From: Heterorhizobium halophytocola
GTDB taxonomy: Bacteria; Pseudomonadota; Alphaproteobacteria; Rhizobiales; Rhizobiaceae
Direction of reading: 5' to 3'
Length of the DNA stretch: 64,000 nt
NCBI RefSeq assembly: GCF_017873095.1
Contig: NZ_JAGGJU010000005.1
Span: 310,001 to 374,000 of the forward strand
Part shown: piece by piece, positions 26,423 through 38,342 of the stretch
Numbering within the stretch: the stretch's first letter is position 1
How the letters are laid out: each line of letters begins with the position of its first letter
Program-made: the position numbers and the translations under genes
Notes under the pieces: model-generated
The model's input: only the letters and a program-made list of their open reading frames with translations
What the model was told of the DNA's origin: nothing
The model's database searches: none

Positions 26423-27301
26423 ATGACTGAAGCCTCCCTTGACCAGCTGAGCCCGGCGGAACTCGCCGCGCTGTTGAGTTTTTATGCCGATGCCGGCGTA
26501 GCCTGGATGGTCGAGGACGAGCCGGTCGATCGCATCGCCGAATTCGAGGCACAGAAGGCCGCCCACGAGGCGCGCCGCAAGGCCCCTTCGGCCGGGCCCA
26601 CCGGAGATGGACAGCCGTCGGCAGCGCCTACGCGCGGTGCGCAGGCACCCGCCCGCCCCGCGACCAATGCCGCGCCTGCCATGGCGATCCCCGACGAGCA
26701 CGCCGTGACCGAGGCGCGCTTTGCCGCCGAAAGCGCCCGCTCGCTCGACGAACTGAAAACCGCGCTCGAAGGCTTTGCCGGCTGCAATCTGAAGACCAGT
26801 GCCCGCTCGACGATCTTTGCCTCCGGCGATCCGACCGGCGGCATCATGGTCATCGGCGGCATGCCGAGCGGCGACGACGACCGCGACGGTCAGGCCTTTG
26901 CCGGGCGTGCCGGCATGCTGCTCGATCGCATGCTCTCGGCCATCGGACTGGATCGCAGCGGTCTGCTGCTGACCACCATCGTTCCCTGGCGTCCGCCCGG
27001 CGACCGGCCGCCGACCCCGATCGAGGCTGCCATCTGCCGGCCCTTCATCCAGCGCCAGATCGAGCTTGCCGAACCGAAGCACCTGCTGCTGCTCGGCAAT
27101 TTCACCGCGCGCTTCTTCTTCCAGGGGCAGGAGACGATCCACCTGTTGCGCGGTCAGTGGCGCGAGATTGCCTGCGACAATCACACGGTGCCGGGGCTCG
27201 CCTGCCTGCATCCGCTGGAATTGCTGGCGGCACCGGCCGGCAAGGCGCTGGCCTGGCAGGATCTGCAGGACTTCCGCCGCCGCATCGATGGCAAGATCTG
27301 A
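26423..27301 (+). CDS. Uracil-DNA glycosylase superfamily protein, iron-sulfur ligands degenerate
   Basis: 292 residues: an Ala/Pro-rich variable segment (~45-90), then a UDG-fold domain related to family 4 enzymes. The usual four cluster cysteines are reduced to C121 and C205. The positions expected for the others read K124 (GCNLKTSARS) and W189 (IVPWRPPGDR). The catalytic-loop motif GEAPG is GGMPS (145-149) and HPS is HPL (263-265). GRAGMLLDRML and RPPGDRPPTP are well kept. It may be a non-catalytic or altered-specificity relative. Overlap with neighbours is absent, spacing 62 bp from the membrane protein gene. Confidence 0.8.
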   Translation: MTEASLDQLSPAELAALLSFYADAGVAWMVEDEPVDRIAEFEAQKAAHEARRKAPSAGPTGDGQPSAAPTRGAQAPARPATNAAPAMAIPDEHAVTEARFAAESARSLDELKTALEGFAGCNLKTSARSTIFASGDPTGGIMVIGGMPSGDDDRDGQAFAGRAGMLLDRMLSAIGLDRSGLLLTTIVPWRPPGDRPPTPIEAAICRPFIQRQIELAEPKHLLLLGNFTARFFFQGQETIHLLRGQWREIACDNHTVPGLACLHPLELLAAPAGKALAWQDLQDFRRRIDGKI

Positions 27302-27442
27302 CCGCTTTTTAGGCAGAAATGAAGATTTGATGACACAGTCATGCGTTTTGTGCATGGCTGCAGCGCGCCAATACACCTTGCTTGTCTTATGTTGCGCTGC
27401 AATATTGACCCCGGGAGGATCGGAACAGCTAGGAATATCGCC

Positions 27443-27634
27443 GTGACCACCTCTCGCCGTCCCATCCACTGCAATTTCGGCAGCCTGCGTCATGCCGGCG
27501 AACGGGTCCGTCTCGGCCAGGGCCATCATTCCGGCGCTCTGGCCACGCATGAACAGCTGACCGCCCGCGCCTTTTCCGCCGCAAGCCGCGTCAGCCGCCC
27601 CAGTCTGGTGTTCACCGACTTTCGCAGCGTCTGA
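27443..27634 (+). CDS. Small hypothetical protein, 63 aa
   Basis: A GTG-started frame (MTTSRRPIHCNFGSLRHAGE) with AGGAA about 8 nt upstream and strong GC3 bias. The product is basic and rich in Arg, His and Ser, with no recognised domain. It is followed 33 bp later by another tiny frame in the same direction. Confidence 0.5.
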   Translation: MTTSRRPIHCNFGSLRHAGERVRLGQGHHSGALATHEQLTARAFSAASRVSRPSLVFTDFRSV

Positions 27635-27667
27635 ACCGATATCCGAAATTTAGCCACGAGACATGCC

Positions 27668-27820
27668 ATGACGGCCGCACGCACCATATTCCTCAACGTC
27701 AAGACTGCCCTGCAGCAGATCCAGCACGCCGTCAGCGCATCGCGTGGCTATTCCGATGCCGCAAGGATGCGTCGTGATGACAGCCGTGCCGCGCGCGCCG
27801 CCTGGGCCAATCTCGACTGA
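27668..27820 (+). CDS. Small hypothetical protein, 50 aa
   Basis: A short frame, MTAARTIFLNVKTALQQIQH to WANLD, predicted as an amphipathic helix followed by an Arg-rich segment (ARMRRDDSRAARAAW). Codon third positions are GC-rich, but the ribosome site is weak. Could be a small regulatory or RNA-binding protein; this is a guess from composition. Confidence 0.45.
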   Translation: MTAARTIFLNVKTALQQIQHAVSASRGYSDAARMRRDDSRAARAAWANLD

Positions 27821-27935
27821 CACGATCCCGTCGGCGGATCCCGCCGGCAGCATGATGCGCCTTGGCACCATCCGTCTACGCGGCTGCCGTTTCCCGCCAC
27901 AAGCGCCGGGATCCATTCCCTTTCGCCGCGGCTTC

Positions 27936-28835
27936 CTAGCCTGCCGAACGCTGTCGCAGCACGCTATCGGTCGCCAGCGCCTCGATGGCCCATTCGAAGG
28001 CCTCGTCCACCAGCGCCAGCTTCACCGCATGCCAGCGGCAATATTCCGCCAGATAATCGCGTGACATGAACACCGCCGTGCGGCGCTCGTCGACCCAGCG
28101 CAGGCAGTCGGCATCGACCGCCTTGCGGAAAAGCCGCTGCAGGTGCGTCCGCGACATCATGAAATGTGACGAGATGGTGCGCGCGTCCAGCCGGCCGACC
28201 GGCAGCCAGTCGGCATCGACCGTGTGGTTCACCTGGCAGATCAGTTCGTCCATCACCAGGCCACCGGCCTCGGTCCAGAGGAACATGGCAACCCGGCGCG
28301 GCGGATGGCGCCATGTCGGGTCGTCGACGGCCGCGTCGGCAAAGCGCGGCTGCGCCAGCTTGAACAGTTCCGGCCGGCGCTGCAGGATGGCCACCCGCTC
28401 GCCGCCGTCGACCAGGTCCAGCGCCGCCAGGTTGAGCATGAACCAGCCGAACATCGCTTCATAGCAGACCATCGTCACTTCGAATCGGCGCGGCCGCTTG
28501 GCCGGATCACCGCTCACCTGCACGAAGCGATAGGCGAGCAACTGGTCAAGGAAGGTCAGCACCGTGTTGCGGCTGGCGATCTTCTCGGGCAGGATCTTCG
28601 CCTTCAGGCTGCCCGTGGTCAGGCCCGGATGTCCCGGCTCGGTGCTGTGTTTCAGATAAAGCGCAAAGCCCACCTGGCTCATCAGCCAGCGCTGATGCGA
28701 TGCGAGATACCGTGCAAGACGCGGATTTGCGTCAAACCGGGTTTGCAACTGCCCTGCCAGGAGCTTGAGCCCCGGCACGAGTTTCGGGCAGCCGGCGAGT
28801 TCGTCGACCGTCAGTCCCATATCTTCCCCATTCAT
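27936..28835 (-). CDS. Conserved hypothetical protein with helix-turn-helix-like segments
   Basis: 299 residues, soluble. Two stretches look like winged helix-turn-helix modules: ~75-125 (GSLKAKILPEKIASRNTVLT, with the basic wing DPAKRPRRFEV) and ~215-260 (LDARTISSHFMMSRTHLQRL). Between them is a helical domain (FGWFMLNLAALDLVDGGERV). I infer a DNA-binding regulator, but I do not recognise a named family. It is divergent from the MFS gene, which it might control. The start codon has no good ribosome site, and an ATG five codons downstream is an alternative. Confidence 0.65.
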   Translation of the reverse strand: MNGEDMGLTVDELAGCPKLVPGLKLLAGQLQTRFDANPRLARYLASHQRWLMSQVGFALYLKHSTEPGHPGLTTGSLKAKILPEKIASRNTVLTFLDQLLAYRFVQVSGDPAKRPRRFEVTMVCYEAMFGWFMLNLAALDLVDGGERVAILQRRPELFKLAQPRFADAAVDDPTWRHPPRRVAMFLWTEAGGLVMDELICQVNHTVDADWLPVGRLDARTISSHFMMSRTHLQRLFRKAVDADCLRWVDERRTAVFMSRDYLAEYCRWHAVKLALVDEAFEWAIEALATDSVLRQRSAG

Positions 28836-29145
28836 CGACTATGCGGTTGTGATCCCGCACTGTTGAGGCGCCCCCGCCTACGGACTCGTCAAATCTCGAG
28901 GGCGCGGCCATCGAAATCGGAAAACCCAAAAAAGTCTTACCTCGCTATAGCAGCCTCAGGTTTAGTCATCAACGACGAAAGGCCGTGTTCAGACGGTTGA
29001 CGCGTACAATCAAAGTGAATACTCCGCCCAAGGATACCCGGTCGAAGCCGCCGCGACGTGTCTCGTGCGGCCTTGGCTGTCGCAATCGACGGTTCCTTCG
29101 GGGGCGATTACAGGCAAGCTCACTTTATTTGCGGATACCCCCGAT
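28836..29145. other. Divergent promoter region
   Basis: 310 bp between the HTH-like gene and the MFS gene, with no coding frame supported. A relatively AT-rich patch (28915-28990) is the best place for promoters. Confidence 0.5.
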
Positions 29146-30408
29146 ATGCTGAAAAGTCTCGCCTCCGTTTCCACCCTGATGCTGTCGACCCTTCTGATGA
29201 TGGGCGGACTCGGGCTGATGAACTTTCTGGTGCCGGTCCGATCGGTGGCGGAGGGCTGGTCGACGATCACCATCTCGTTCATCGCCACCGGCTACACGCT
29301 CGGCTTTACCAGTTCCTGCATCGTCACGCCGATCCTGGTGCGTCGCGTCGGCCATGTGCGCGTCTTCGGCGCCGTCATCACGCTCTTGACCGTCTCCATC
29401 CTGGCCTGCTCGCTGGTGGTCGAATGGCATTTGTGGATGCTGTTCCGGGTGCTGGCCGGTTTCGGCATCGCCGGCGCCTATCTGGTGATCGAAAGCTGGC
29501 TCAACGAGCGGGTCAACAACGAAAACCGGGGCACGCTCTATTCCGTCTATATGGTCACCGCGCTGGTCGGCTCCATCGGCGGACAATATCTCGTGCCGCT
29601 CGCCGACACCTCGAGCTTCGTGCTGTTCGTCGTCTGTGGCCTGGTCTTCTCGTTCGCGCTCTTCCCGACCCTCCTGTCGACGGCCCAGTCGCCGGCGCCG
29701 ATCGCCCAGGCGGAATTCGACCTGGGTCGTCTCTACCGCCGCTCGCCGGTCGCCTTTGTCGGTTCGCTGCTGTCGGGCGCGCTGTCGGGCACCTGGGGCA
29801 GCCTCGGCGGCGTCTACAGCCAGAATATCGGCATGAGCACGGCGCAGGGCGCGACGCTGCTGTCGGCGGTGCTGGCGGGCGGCGCCTTGGCGCAGGTGCC
29901 GATCGGCCGGATCTCCGACCGGATCGACCGACGCGCGGTGATGGTCGCTTGCGGTATTTTCGGTGTGATTTCCTGCGTGGTCATGGCGCTGATCGGCGAC
30001 ATGGGTGCCGCGCCGCTCTATGTCGCAGGCTTCATGGTCGGCTGCGTTCTCTATCCGGTCTATGCGCTCAACGCCGCCCATGCCAACGACCTGGCGGAAC
30101 CGCATGAATATGTGACGATCTCCAGCGCCATCATGATCCTTTACGGCTTCGGCACGGTGATCGGTCCGCTGGCCGCCGGTGGCCTGATGCAGACCTTCGG
30201 CCCCTCCGCGCTGATCCTGTTCCTGGGCGCCGCCTTCGCCATCTATTCGGCCTATGCCGCATGGCGCATGACCCGCCGCGCACCCGACGACGGGGTCAAC
30301 GAGAAGGCAGACTTCCAGGCCATGCCGATCCCGGTCATGGGTACCGACCCGTCGAACGCGCCCAACACGCTGCTGTCGGAGGCAGATCCCCTGCACCCGG
30401 CGGCCTGA
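29146..30408 (+). CDS. MFS transporter
   Basis: Inner-membrane secondary transporter of 420 residues with about 12 hydrophobic helices. The MFS loop 2-3 signature is weak, and the sequence resembles YcaD-like members: ESWLNERVNNENRGTLYSVY after TM5, and IGRISDRIDRRAVMVACG between TM8 and TM9. The tail is hydrophilic (NEKADFQAMPIPVMG). Substrate unknown. The ATG at 29146 starts the first helix directly; upstream codons look non-coding. Confidence 0.87.
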   Translation: MLKSLASVSTLMLSTLLMMGGLGLMNFLVPVRSVAEGWSTITISFIATGYTLGFTSSCIVTPILVRRVGHVRVFGAVITLLTVSILACSLVVEWHLWMLFRVLAGFGIAGAYLVIESWLNERVNNENRGTLYSVYMVTALVGSIGGQYLVPLADTSSFVLFVVCGLVFSFALFPTLLSTAQSPAPIAQAEFDLGRLYRRSPVAFVGSLLSGALSGTWGSLGGVYSQNIGMSTAQGATLLSAVLAGGALAQVPIGRISDRIDRRAVMVACGIFGVISCVVMALIGDMGAAPLYVAGFMVGCVLYPVYALNAAHANDLAEPHEYVTISSAIMILYGFGTVIGPLAAGGLMQTFGPSALILFLGAAFAIYSAYAAWRMTRRAPDDGVNEKADFQAMPIPVMGTDPSNAPNTLLSEADPLHPAA

Positions 30409-30444
30409 CCGGGGTCATCGCCGAAGACCCGTATCGCGAATGGC

Positions 30445-31383
30445 TCAGTTCTGCGGTGCCGAGGCGCGGCGGGCCGCCCGCCGCTCGAGCCCCAGCTGGT
30501 GCTCGCGGTAGATGATGAACAGGCCGGCGCCCACCACCACGGCAGCGCCCACCGCCGTCGAGATCTCCGGCACCTCGTCGAACACGAAGAAGGCGATGCC
30601 CGAACCGAGGATGATCGAGGAATATTCGAACGGCGCGATGGTCGAGACGTCGGCATAGCGGTAACTCTGCGTCAGCAGGATCTGGGCGATCCCGCCGGAA
30701 AAGCCGGCAATCACCATCAGCCCCAGCGAACGCAGCGGCAAGGGCTCCCAGCCGAAGAACAGCGTGACGAGCGACAGCAGCGAGGCCGTCACTGAAAAAT
30801 AGAGCACGATGGTCGAGGTGTTCTCCTCGCGCACCAGCTGGCGCACCTGCAGCATGGCGGCAGCACCCAGCACCGCCGACAGCAGAACCGCGATCGACCC
30901 CATCGCCAGATCGGAATGCATCCCGCTTTCGCTGAAAAGCGTCAGCTTCGGCCATGAGATGATCGTCACCCCGACCATGCCGATCAGCACCGCCGTCCAG
31001 CGATAGACGCGAACCGTCTCGCCGAGAAAGATGGCGGCGAAGACCACCGCGATCAACGGCATGGCATAGCCGAGCGCAATCGCGTCCGGCAGCGGCAGCA
31101 GCCGCAAGCCGTAAAACCCGGCCCCCATCGACAGGATGCCGATCACCCCGCGCTTCAGATGCCCGACCGGGTTCTTCGTTGCCAGCGCCTGGCGCAGGTC
31201 GCCGCGCCAGAGCAGATAGCCGATGATCGGAATGATGGCGAAGGCCGAGCGATAAAAGGTGATCTGTCCCGGCGCGATCCCGGTGCCGACCAGCTTGATC
31301 GCACTCTGCATGGCGAGGAAGAAGACGATCGACGCGATCTTCAGCGAGATGCCGCGCAGCGGATTGGGATCGGTAGTGGGCAT
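30445..31383 (-). CDS. DMT family transporter (EamA domains)
   Basis: Inner-membrane protein of 312 residues with ten predicted helices in two EamA repeats. Repeat one runs from ISLKIASIVFFLAMQSAIKL to GMVGVTIISWPKL, repeat two from GSIAVLLSAVLGAAAML to VGAGLFIIYREHQLGLE. Probable exporter or importer of small metabolites; the substrate is unknown. It is convergent with the MFS gene. The start MPTTDPNPLRG at 31383 is favoured over a longer, non-hydrophobic extension. Confidence 0.87.
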   Translation of the reverse strand: MPTTDPNPLRGISLKIASIVFFLAMQSAIKLVGTGIAPGQITFYRSAFAIIPIIGYLLWRGDLRQALATKNPVGHLKRGVIGILSMGAGFYGLRLLPLPDAIALGYAMPLIAVVFAAIFLGETVRVYRWTAVLIGMVGVTIISWPKLTLFSESGMHSDLAMGSIAVLLSAVLGAAAMLQVRQLVREENTSTIVLYFSVTASLLSLVTLFFGWEPLPLRSLGLMVIAGFSGGIAQILLTQSYRYADVSTIAPFEYSSIILGSGIAFFVFDEVPEISTAVGAAVVVGAGLFIIYREHQLGLERRAARRASAPQN

Positions 31384-31634
31384 GAGATCGGTATCGGAGG
31401 ATGAGAGGGTTGCACGAAAGCGGTCCCGTTGCGGGGGCGCTTTGCCGTGGCTTGATGCGGGCGCACATTTGCACGTCTGCACCAGGCGGACAAGATGCGT
31501 CCCCGGCAAGCCAGGCTGGTAGAACCGCGTTCTGATTAACCAATAACAAAGGATAAATCGTTAAAGTACGACTTATTCCAAGCATGTCTGACTGATTCCC
31601 TTTTTTCAAAACTCTTTTCAAGCAGGGACCGCGC

Positions 31635-32744
31635 ATGTCGAAAGTGAATTTGACCTCCAAGCTCCCGAAGGGAGTGGCGGTCACACCGCGATCCCTTCGT
31701 CTGGTGACCGAGGATATCGGCACCGATGTCGGCCGCTTCAGCACGGACAATGCCCATATCGTGCGCCAGATCCGCCTGTTGGCGATCAACGCCCTGATCG
31801 AGGCCGCCCGCGCCGGCGAGACCGGCAAGGGGTTTGCGGTCGTTGCCAACGAGGTCCAGCGTCTCGCCCAGAATGCCGCCGACATCGCCGTGCGCTTCCA
31901 GGCCGACGTGGTGCAACGCATCGACATCGGTCACCAGATGACGGAGGTCCTCGTCGAGGACATGGAGGGCGCGCGGCTGACCGATCTGGCCCAGACGCTC
32001 ATACAGTTCATCGTGCGCAATCTCTTCGAGCGGACCGCCGATGTGCGCTGGTGGGCGACCGACCCCGCCCTCTGGCAGGCCCTGGAGACGAAGGAGGTAG
32101 CCGCTGCCACCTATGCCGCGGAACGGCTCGGTGTCATCAACCGCTTCTACACGGTCTATCTCGATCTGGTGCTGACGGATGCAGCCGGGCGGGTGGTGAC
32201 CTCGGCCAATCCCCGCTTCCACCGCGCCCTATCCGGCCGCAGCATGGCCGGCGAAGACTGGTTCCGGATGGCCAGCCAATGCTTGAGCGGTGACGACTAC
32301 ATCGTCGATTCGGTCCGGCAGAGTGCGGCCCATGGCGATCGCGACGTTCTCGTCTATGCCACGGGCGTGCGCGAGGGCGGGCGCAGCGACGGCACCCTCG
32401 TCGGAACGCTGGGCGTCTATTTCGACTGGCAGGAACAGGGGCGCGCCATCGTCGAGAAGGAAGCCAACCTGGCGCCGGCCGTGGCGGAGCGCACCGAAGT
32501 CATGCTGCTCGACGGCAATCTGCGGGTTATCGCCAGCAGCAATCCGGCACGCCGCTTCACCCATTTTCCGCTCCAGCGCACCGGCGATGCGGCACGCGGC
32601 AGCTATTACGACCAGGCCGGCGCGATCATCGCCTATGCCCGCACCCTCGGTTACGAAGACTATGACGGTCTCGGCTGGTACGGGGTCATTCTGCAGCAGA
32701 CGGACAGCGACGAAATACTGCGCCAGCGCATGGGATTGAAGTGA
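31635..32744 (+). CDS. Soluble MCP-like protein with N-terminal signalling tip and C-terminal sensor domain
   Basis: 369 residues with no membrane segment. Residues ~51-78 carry the hallmark chemoreceptor tip ([20 protein letters not shown] and [11 protein letters not shown]), but the long flanking coiled coils are short. Residues ~165-330 resemble a Cache/PAS-type sensor ([40 protein letters not shown]). This order is the reverse of classical receptors. The AGGGA site precedes the ATG. It might act through CheW/CheA or as a stand-alone sensor. No che genes are in the window. Confidence 0.8.
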   Translation: MSKVNLTSKLPKGVAVTPRSLRLVTEDIGTDVGRFSTDNAHIVRQIRLLAINALIEAARAGETGKGFAVVANEVQRLAQNAADIAVRFQADVVQRIDIGHQMTEVLVEDMEGARLTDLAQTLIQFIVRNLFERTADVRWWATDPALWQALETKEVAAATYAAERLGVINRFYTVYLDLVLTDAAGRVVTSANPRFHRALSGRSMAGEDWFRMASQCLSGDDYIVDSVRQSAAHGDRDVLVYATGVREGGRSDGTLVGTLGVYFDWQEQGRAIVEKEANLAPAVAERTEVMLLDGNLRVIASSNPARRFTHFPLQRTGDAARGSYYDQAGAIIAYARTLGYEDYDGLGWYGVILQQTDSDEILRQRMGLK

Positions 32745-32936
32745 TGGCCGATCGCCGTCAGACACCTAACACTACGCTGCGTCACAATAATTCGGCATCG
32801 GAGAGCAGCAATTGCCGCACGTTTTAGCAATCGTTCAGAAATTGGTGTAATCATAAGCGCAACACCGGGACATTTCATCCCCGGTTCGGGAACGCGATTA
32901 ATACTCCAATTATAAAATCAGCAGATATCGGGATAT

Positions 32937-35591
32937 ATGATGCGAACAGATACGGGCCGGGTTGTTCATCTGGCAGACTATCGCCCCACGGACTTCGTTC
33001 TGGAGCGCGTGGACCTCACTTTCGAGCTGGATCCCGAAGACACCAAAATCGAGTCGCGACTGATCTTCCATCGCCGTGAAGGCGCCGACCCGCAGGCGCC
33101 GCTGGTGCTGGATGGCGACGAGCTGACGCTGTCCGGCCTGCTGTTCGACCAGATCGAGATGGATGCCGACCGCTATACCGCCACCGCATCGAGCCTGACG
33201 ATCCGCGACCTTCCGGCCGCAGAGCCGTTCGAAGTGACCGTCACCACGATCATCAACCCGACCGCCAATACCAAGCTGATGGGGCTGTTCCGCTCCAACG
33301 GCATCTATTGCACCCAGTGCGAGGCCGAAGGCTTCCGCCGCATCACCTATTTCCCCGATCGCCCCGACGTTCTGGCCGTCTACACGGTCAACATCATCGC
33401 CGACAAGGAGGCCAATCCGCTGCTCCTGTCGAACGGCAATTTTCTGGGGGGCGCCGGCTATGGCGACGGCAAGCATTTCGCCGCCTGGTTCGACCCGCAT
33501 CCGAAGCCGTCCTACCTGTTCGCGCTCGTTGCCGGCGACCTCGGCCTTGTCGAAGACACGTTTACCACCGTGTCCGGCCGCGAGGTCGCGCTGAAGATCT
33601 ATGTCGAGCACGGCAAGGAGCCGCGCGCAGCCTATGCCATGGACGCGCTCAAGCGCTCGATGAAATGGGACGAGGAGGTCTTCGGCCGCGAATACGACCT
33701 CGACATCTTCATGGTCGTCGCCGTCTCCGACTTCAACATGGGCGCCATGGAGAACAAGGGGCTCAACATCTTCAACGACAAGTATGTGCTTGCCGACCCG
33801 GAAACCGCGACCGATCAGGATTATGCCTATATCGAGGCGATCATCGCGCATGAATATTTCCACAACTGGACCGGCAACCGCATCACCTGCCGCGACTGGT
33901 TCCAGCTCTGCCTGAAGGAAGGCCTCACCGTCTTCCGCGACCACGAATTTTCCGCCGACCAGCGCTCTCGCGCGGTCAAGCGCATCGCCGAGGTTCGCCA
34001 CCTGCGCTCGGAGCAGTTCCCGGAGGATTCCGGCCCGCTCGCCCATCCGGTGCGCCCGACGAAATACCGCGAGATCAACAATTTCTACACGACCACGGTC
34101 TATGAAAAAGGCTCCGAGGTCACCCGCATGATCGCCACCCTGCTCGGCCGCGACGGCTTCAAGAAGGGCATGGATCTCTACTTCGACCGTCATGACGGCG
34201 ATGCCGCCACCGTCGAGGATTTCGTCAAATGCTTCGAGGACGCCAACAGCGTCGACCTCGCTCAGTTCTCGCTCTGGTACAATCAGGCCGGCACCCCGCA
34301 GGTCACCGTCTCCTCGGCCTATGACGAGAAGGCTTCCACCTTCACCCTGTCCCTCGAGCAGGTCGTCGCGGCCACGCCCGGCCAGCCGACAAAGGAGCCG
34401 ATGGTCATCCCGCTGAGCTTCAGCCTTCTGTCCGACGACGGCACGGTCCTGACGCCTTCCTCCGTCGAAGGCGGCAAGGTCGCCGGCGATGTGCTCCAGC
34501 TTGTCGAGCGCAGCCAGACCTTCGTGTTCCAAGGCATCGCAAGCCGCCCGGTGCTGTCGCTCAACCGCGGCTTCTCCGCGCCGATCACCCTGCACTACCC
34601 GCAGAGCAAGGACGATCTCGCCCATATCGCCCGTCATGACAGCGACCTGTTCTCGCGCTGGCAGGCGGTCACCGATCTGGCCCTGCCCGCCCTGACGGCG
34701 GCTGCGCGCAATGCCGCTTCGGGCGCTGCCGTCGAAAGCGACGATGCGCTGGCCGATGTCGTGGTCGCCATTGCGGCCGATGAAAGCCTGGAGCCCGCCT
34801 TCCGCGCGCAGGTGCTGGCCCTTTCCAGCGAGGCCGATATCGCCCGGGAACTCGGCTCCAACAACGACCCCGACGCCATCCATGCCGGCCGCCAGACGGT
34901 CCTTGCCTCGATCGCCGCCCATGGCGAGCAGACCTTCAAGACCCTGTTCGATACCCTGAATGCGGCCGGCAGCGCCTATAGCCCGGATGCCGCAGGCGCC
35001 GGCAGGCGCGCCCTTCGCAACAGCGCCCTGCTCTATCTGACCTTCGTCGAGAAGTCGCCGGCACGTGCAGCCGAAGCCTTTGCCAAGGCCGACAACATGA
35101 CCGACCTGTCGCAGGCGCTGTCGATCCTCGCCCACCAGTTCCCGGACGCCGAGGAAACCAGGGCAGCGCTTGCAAGCTTCGAAACCCGGTTCGCCGACAA
35201 TGCCCTGGTCATGGACAAATGGTTCCAGATCCAGGCGACCATCCCCGGCGACATGGCCCTCGACCGGGTCAACGCCCTGCTTGCCAACCCCCACTTCAAG
35301 GGTGAGAACCCGAACCGGGTCCGGTCGCTGATCGGCAGCTTCGCCTTTGCCAATCCGACCGGCTTCAACCGCAAGGATGGCGCGGCCTACGACCTGCTGG
35401 CAAGCCAGGTGCTCGACATCGACGGGCGCAATCCGCAGCTGGCGGCCCGCCTGCTGACCGCCATGCGCTCCTGGCGTCTGCTCGAGCCGATGCGCGCCGA
35501 CAAGGCCCGCAACGCGCTGATGCGGATCGAATCGGCGGAAACGCTTTCGGTCGACGTGCGCGACATCATCGAGCGCATGCTGCAGGCCTGA
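32937..35591 (+). CDS. pepN: Aminopeptidase N
   Basis: M1 family zinc metallopeptidase, 884 residues, cytoplasmic, releasing N-terminal amino acids from peptides. The substrate motif GAMEN is at 269-273, and the zinc site HEYFH at 305-309 continues to the third ligand in LCLKEG, as in HExxH-x18-E. N-terminal beta, catalytic and C-terminal helical domains give normal length. Two adjacent ATGs (32937 and 32940) are possible starts. A 13-bp hairpin with a T-run terminates it. Confidence 0.96.
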   Translation: MMRTDTGRVVHLADYRPTDFVLERVDLTFELDPEDTKIESRLIFHRREGADPQAPLVLDGDELTLSGLLFDQIEMDADRYTATASSLTIRDLPAAEPFEVTVTTIINPTANTKLMGLFRSNGIYCTQCEAEGFRRITYFPDRPDVLAVYTVNIIADKEANPLLLSNGNFLGGAGYGDGKHFAAWFDPHPKPSYLFALVAGDLGLVEDTFTTVSGREVALKIYVEHGKEPRAAYAMDALKRSMKWDEEVFGREYDLDIFMVVAVSDFNMGAMENKGLNIFNDKYVLADPETATDQDYAYIEAIIAHEYFHNWTGNRITCRDWFQLCLKEGLTVFRDHEFSADQRSRAVKRIAEVRHLRSEQFPEDSGPLAHPVRPTKYREINNFYTTTVYEKGSEVTRMIATLLGRDGFKKGMDLYFDRHDGDAATVEDFVKCFEDANSVDLAQFSLWYNQAGTPQVTVSSAYDEKASTFTLSLEQVVAATPGQPTKEPMVIPLSFSLLSDDGTVLTPSSVEGGKVAGDVLQLVERSQTFVFQGIASRPVLSLNRGFSAPITLHYPQSKDDLAHIARHDSDLFSRWQAVTDLALPALTAAARNAASGAAVESDDALADVVVAIAADESLEPAFRAQVLALSSEADIARELGSNNDPDAIHAGRQTVLASIAAHGEQTFKTLFDTLNAAGSAYSPDAAGAGRRALRNSALLYLTFVEKSPARAAEAFAKADNMTDLSQALSILAHQFPDAEETRAALASFETRFADNALVMDKWFQIQATIPGDMALDRVNALLANPHFKGENPNRVRSLIGSFAFANPTGFNRKDGAAYDLLASQVLDIDGRNPQLAARLLTAMRSWRLLEPMRADKARNALMRIESAETLSVDVRDIIERMLQA

Positions 35592-35617
35592 ACCACCGGG
35601 TGATCTCCAGTGATTTG

Positions 35618-35652
35618 AAGACGGCCTGCCCCAGCGGCAGGCCGTCTTTTTT
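35618..35652 (+). terminator. Terminator of pepN
   Basis: A 13-bp stem AAGACGGCCTGCC/GGCAGGCCGTCTT with a 5-nt loop, running into TTTTTT. Confidence 0.92.
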
Positions 35653-35712
35653 GCAGGCGCAACGCCCTGAGCTGCTTGTCTCCGTCACAAATTTCCCAGC
35701 GCAAACTTATGG

Positions 35713-35727
35713 TTAACAATTCGTTAC
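35713..35727 (+). promoter_or_regulatory. CtrA-like box upstream of the PleC-like kinase
   Basis: TTAA-CAATTCG-TTAC matches the CtrA consensus TTAA-N7-TTAA at 7 of 8 fixed positions, about 95-110 bp before the likely start codon. Confidence 0.4.
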
Positions 35728-35820
35728 AATTTGCACTGGACACAGAGAATCACCTTTGATTCACTGGGGATGGTTCGAGCGAGCGGCGCGCGAATCACAC
35801 GAGGATTCAAGGCGGTAGGT

Positions 35821-38190
<2,370 letters not shown>

Positions 38191-38233
38191 CGCCCTTTGG
38201 ACATTCCCATTGACGCCACCCCGCGTCACATTT

Positions 38234-38274
38234 TGCCGTCGAGACACGAACCCCAGTCTTGACGGCATTTTTTT
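38234..38274 (+). terminator. Terminator of the PleC-like kinase gene
   Basis: A 12-bp stem TGCCGTCGAGAC/GTCTTGACGGCA (one G-T pair) with a 10-nt loop, then TTTTTTT. Confidence 0.9.
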
Positions 38275-38342
38275 GCCCAAGCCGCAGCCCCGCAGGTCTC
38301 GTGCTGGCGACGGCCGGCGAACCGGTCAGGGCCAGCCAACCG

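Noticed and set aside
32910..35294. A 794-codon open frame antisense to pepN
   Set aside because: High-GC genomes give long antisense frames. pepN on the plus strand has complete catalytic motifs, and the antisense product shows no domain.
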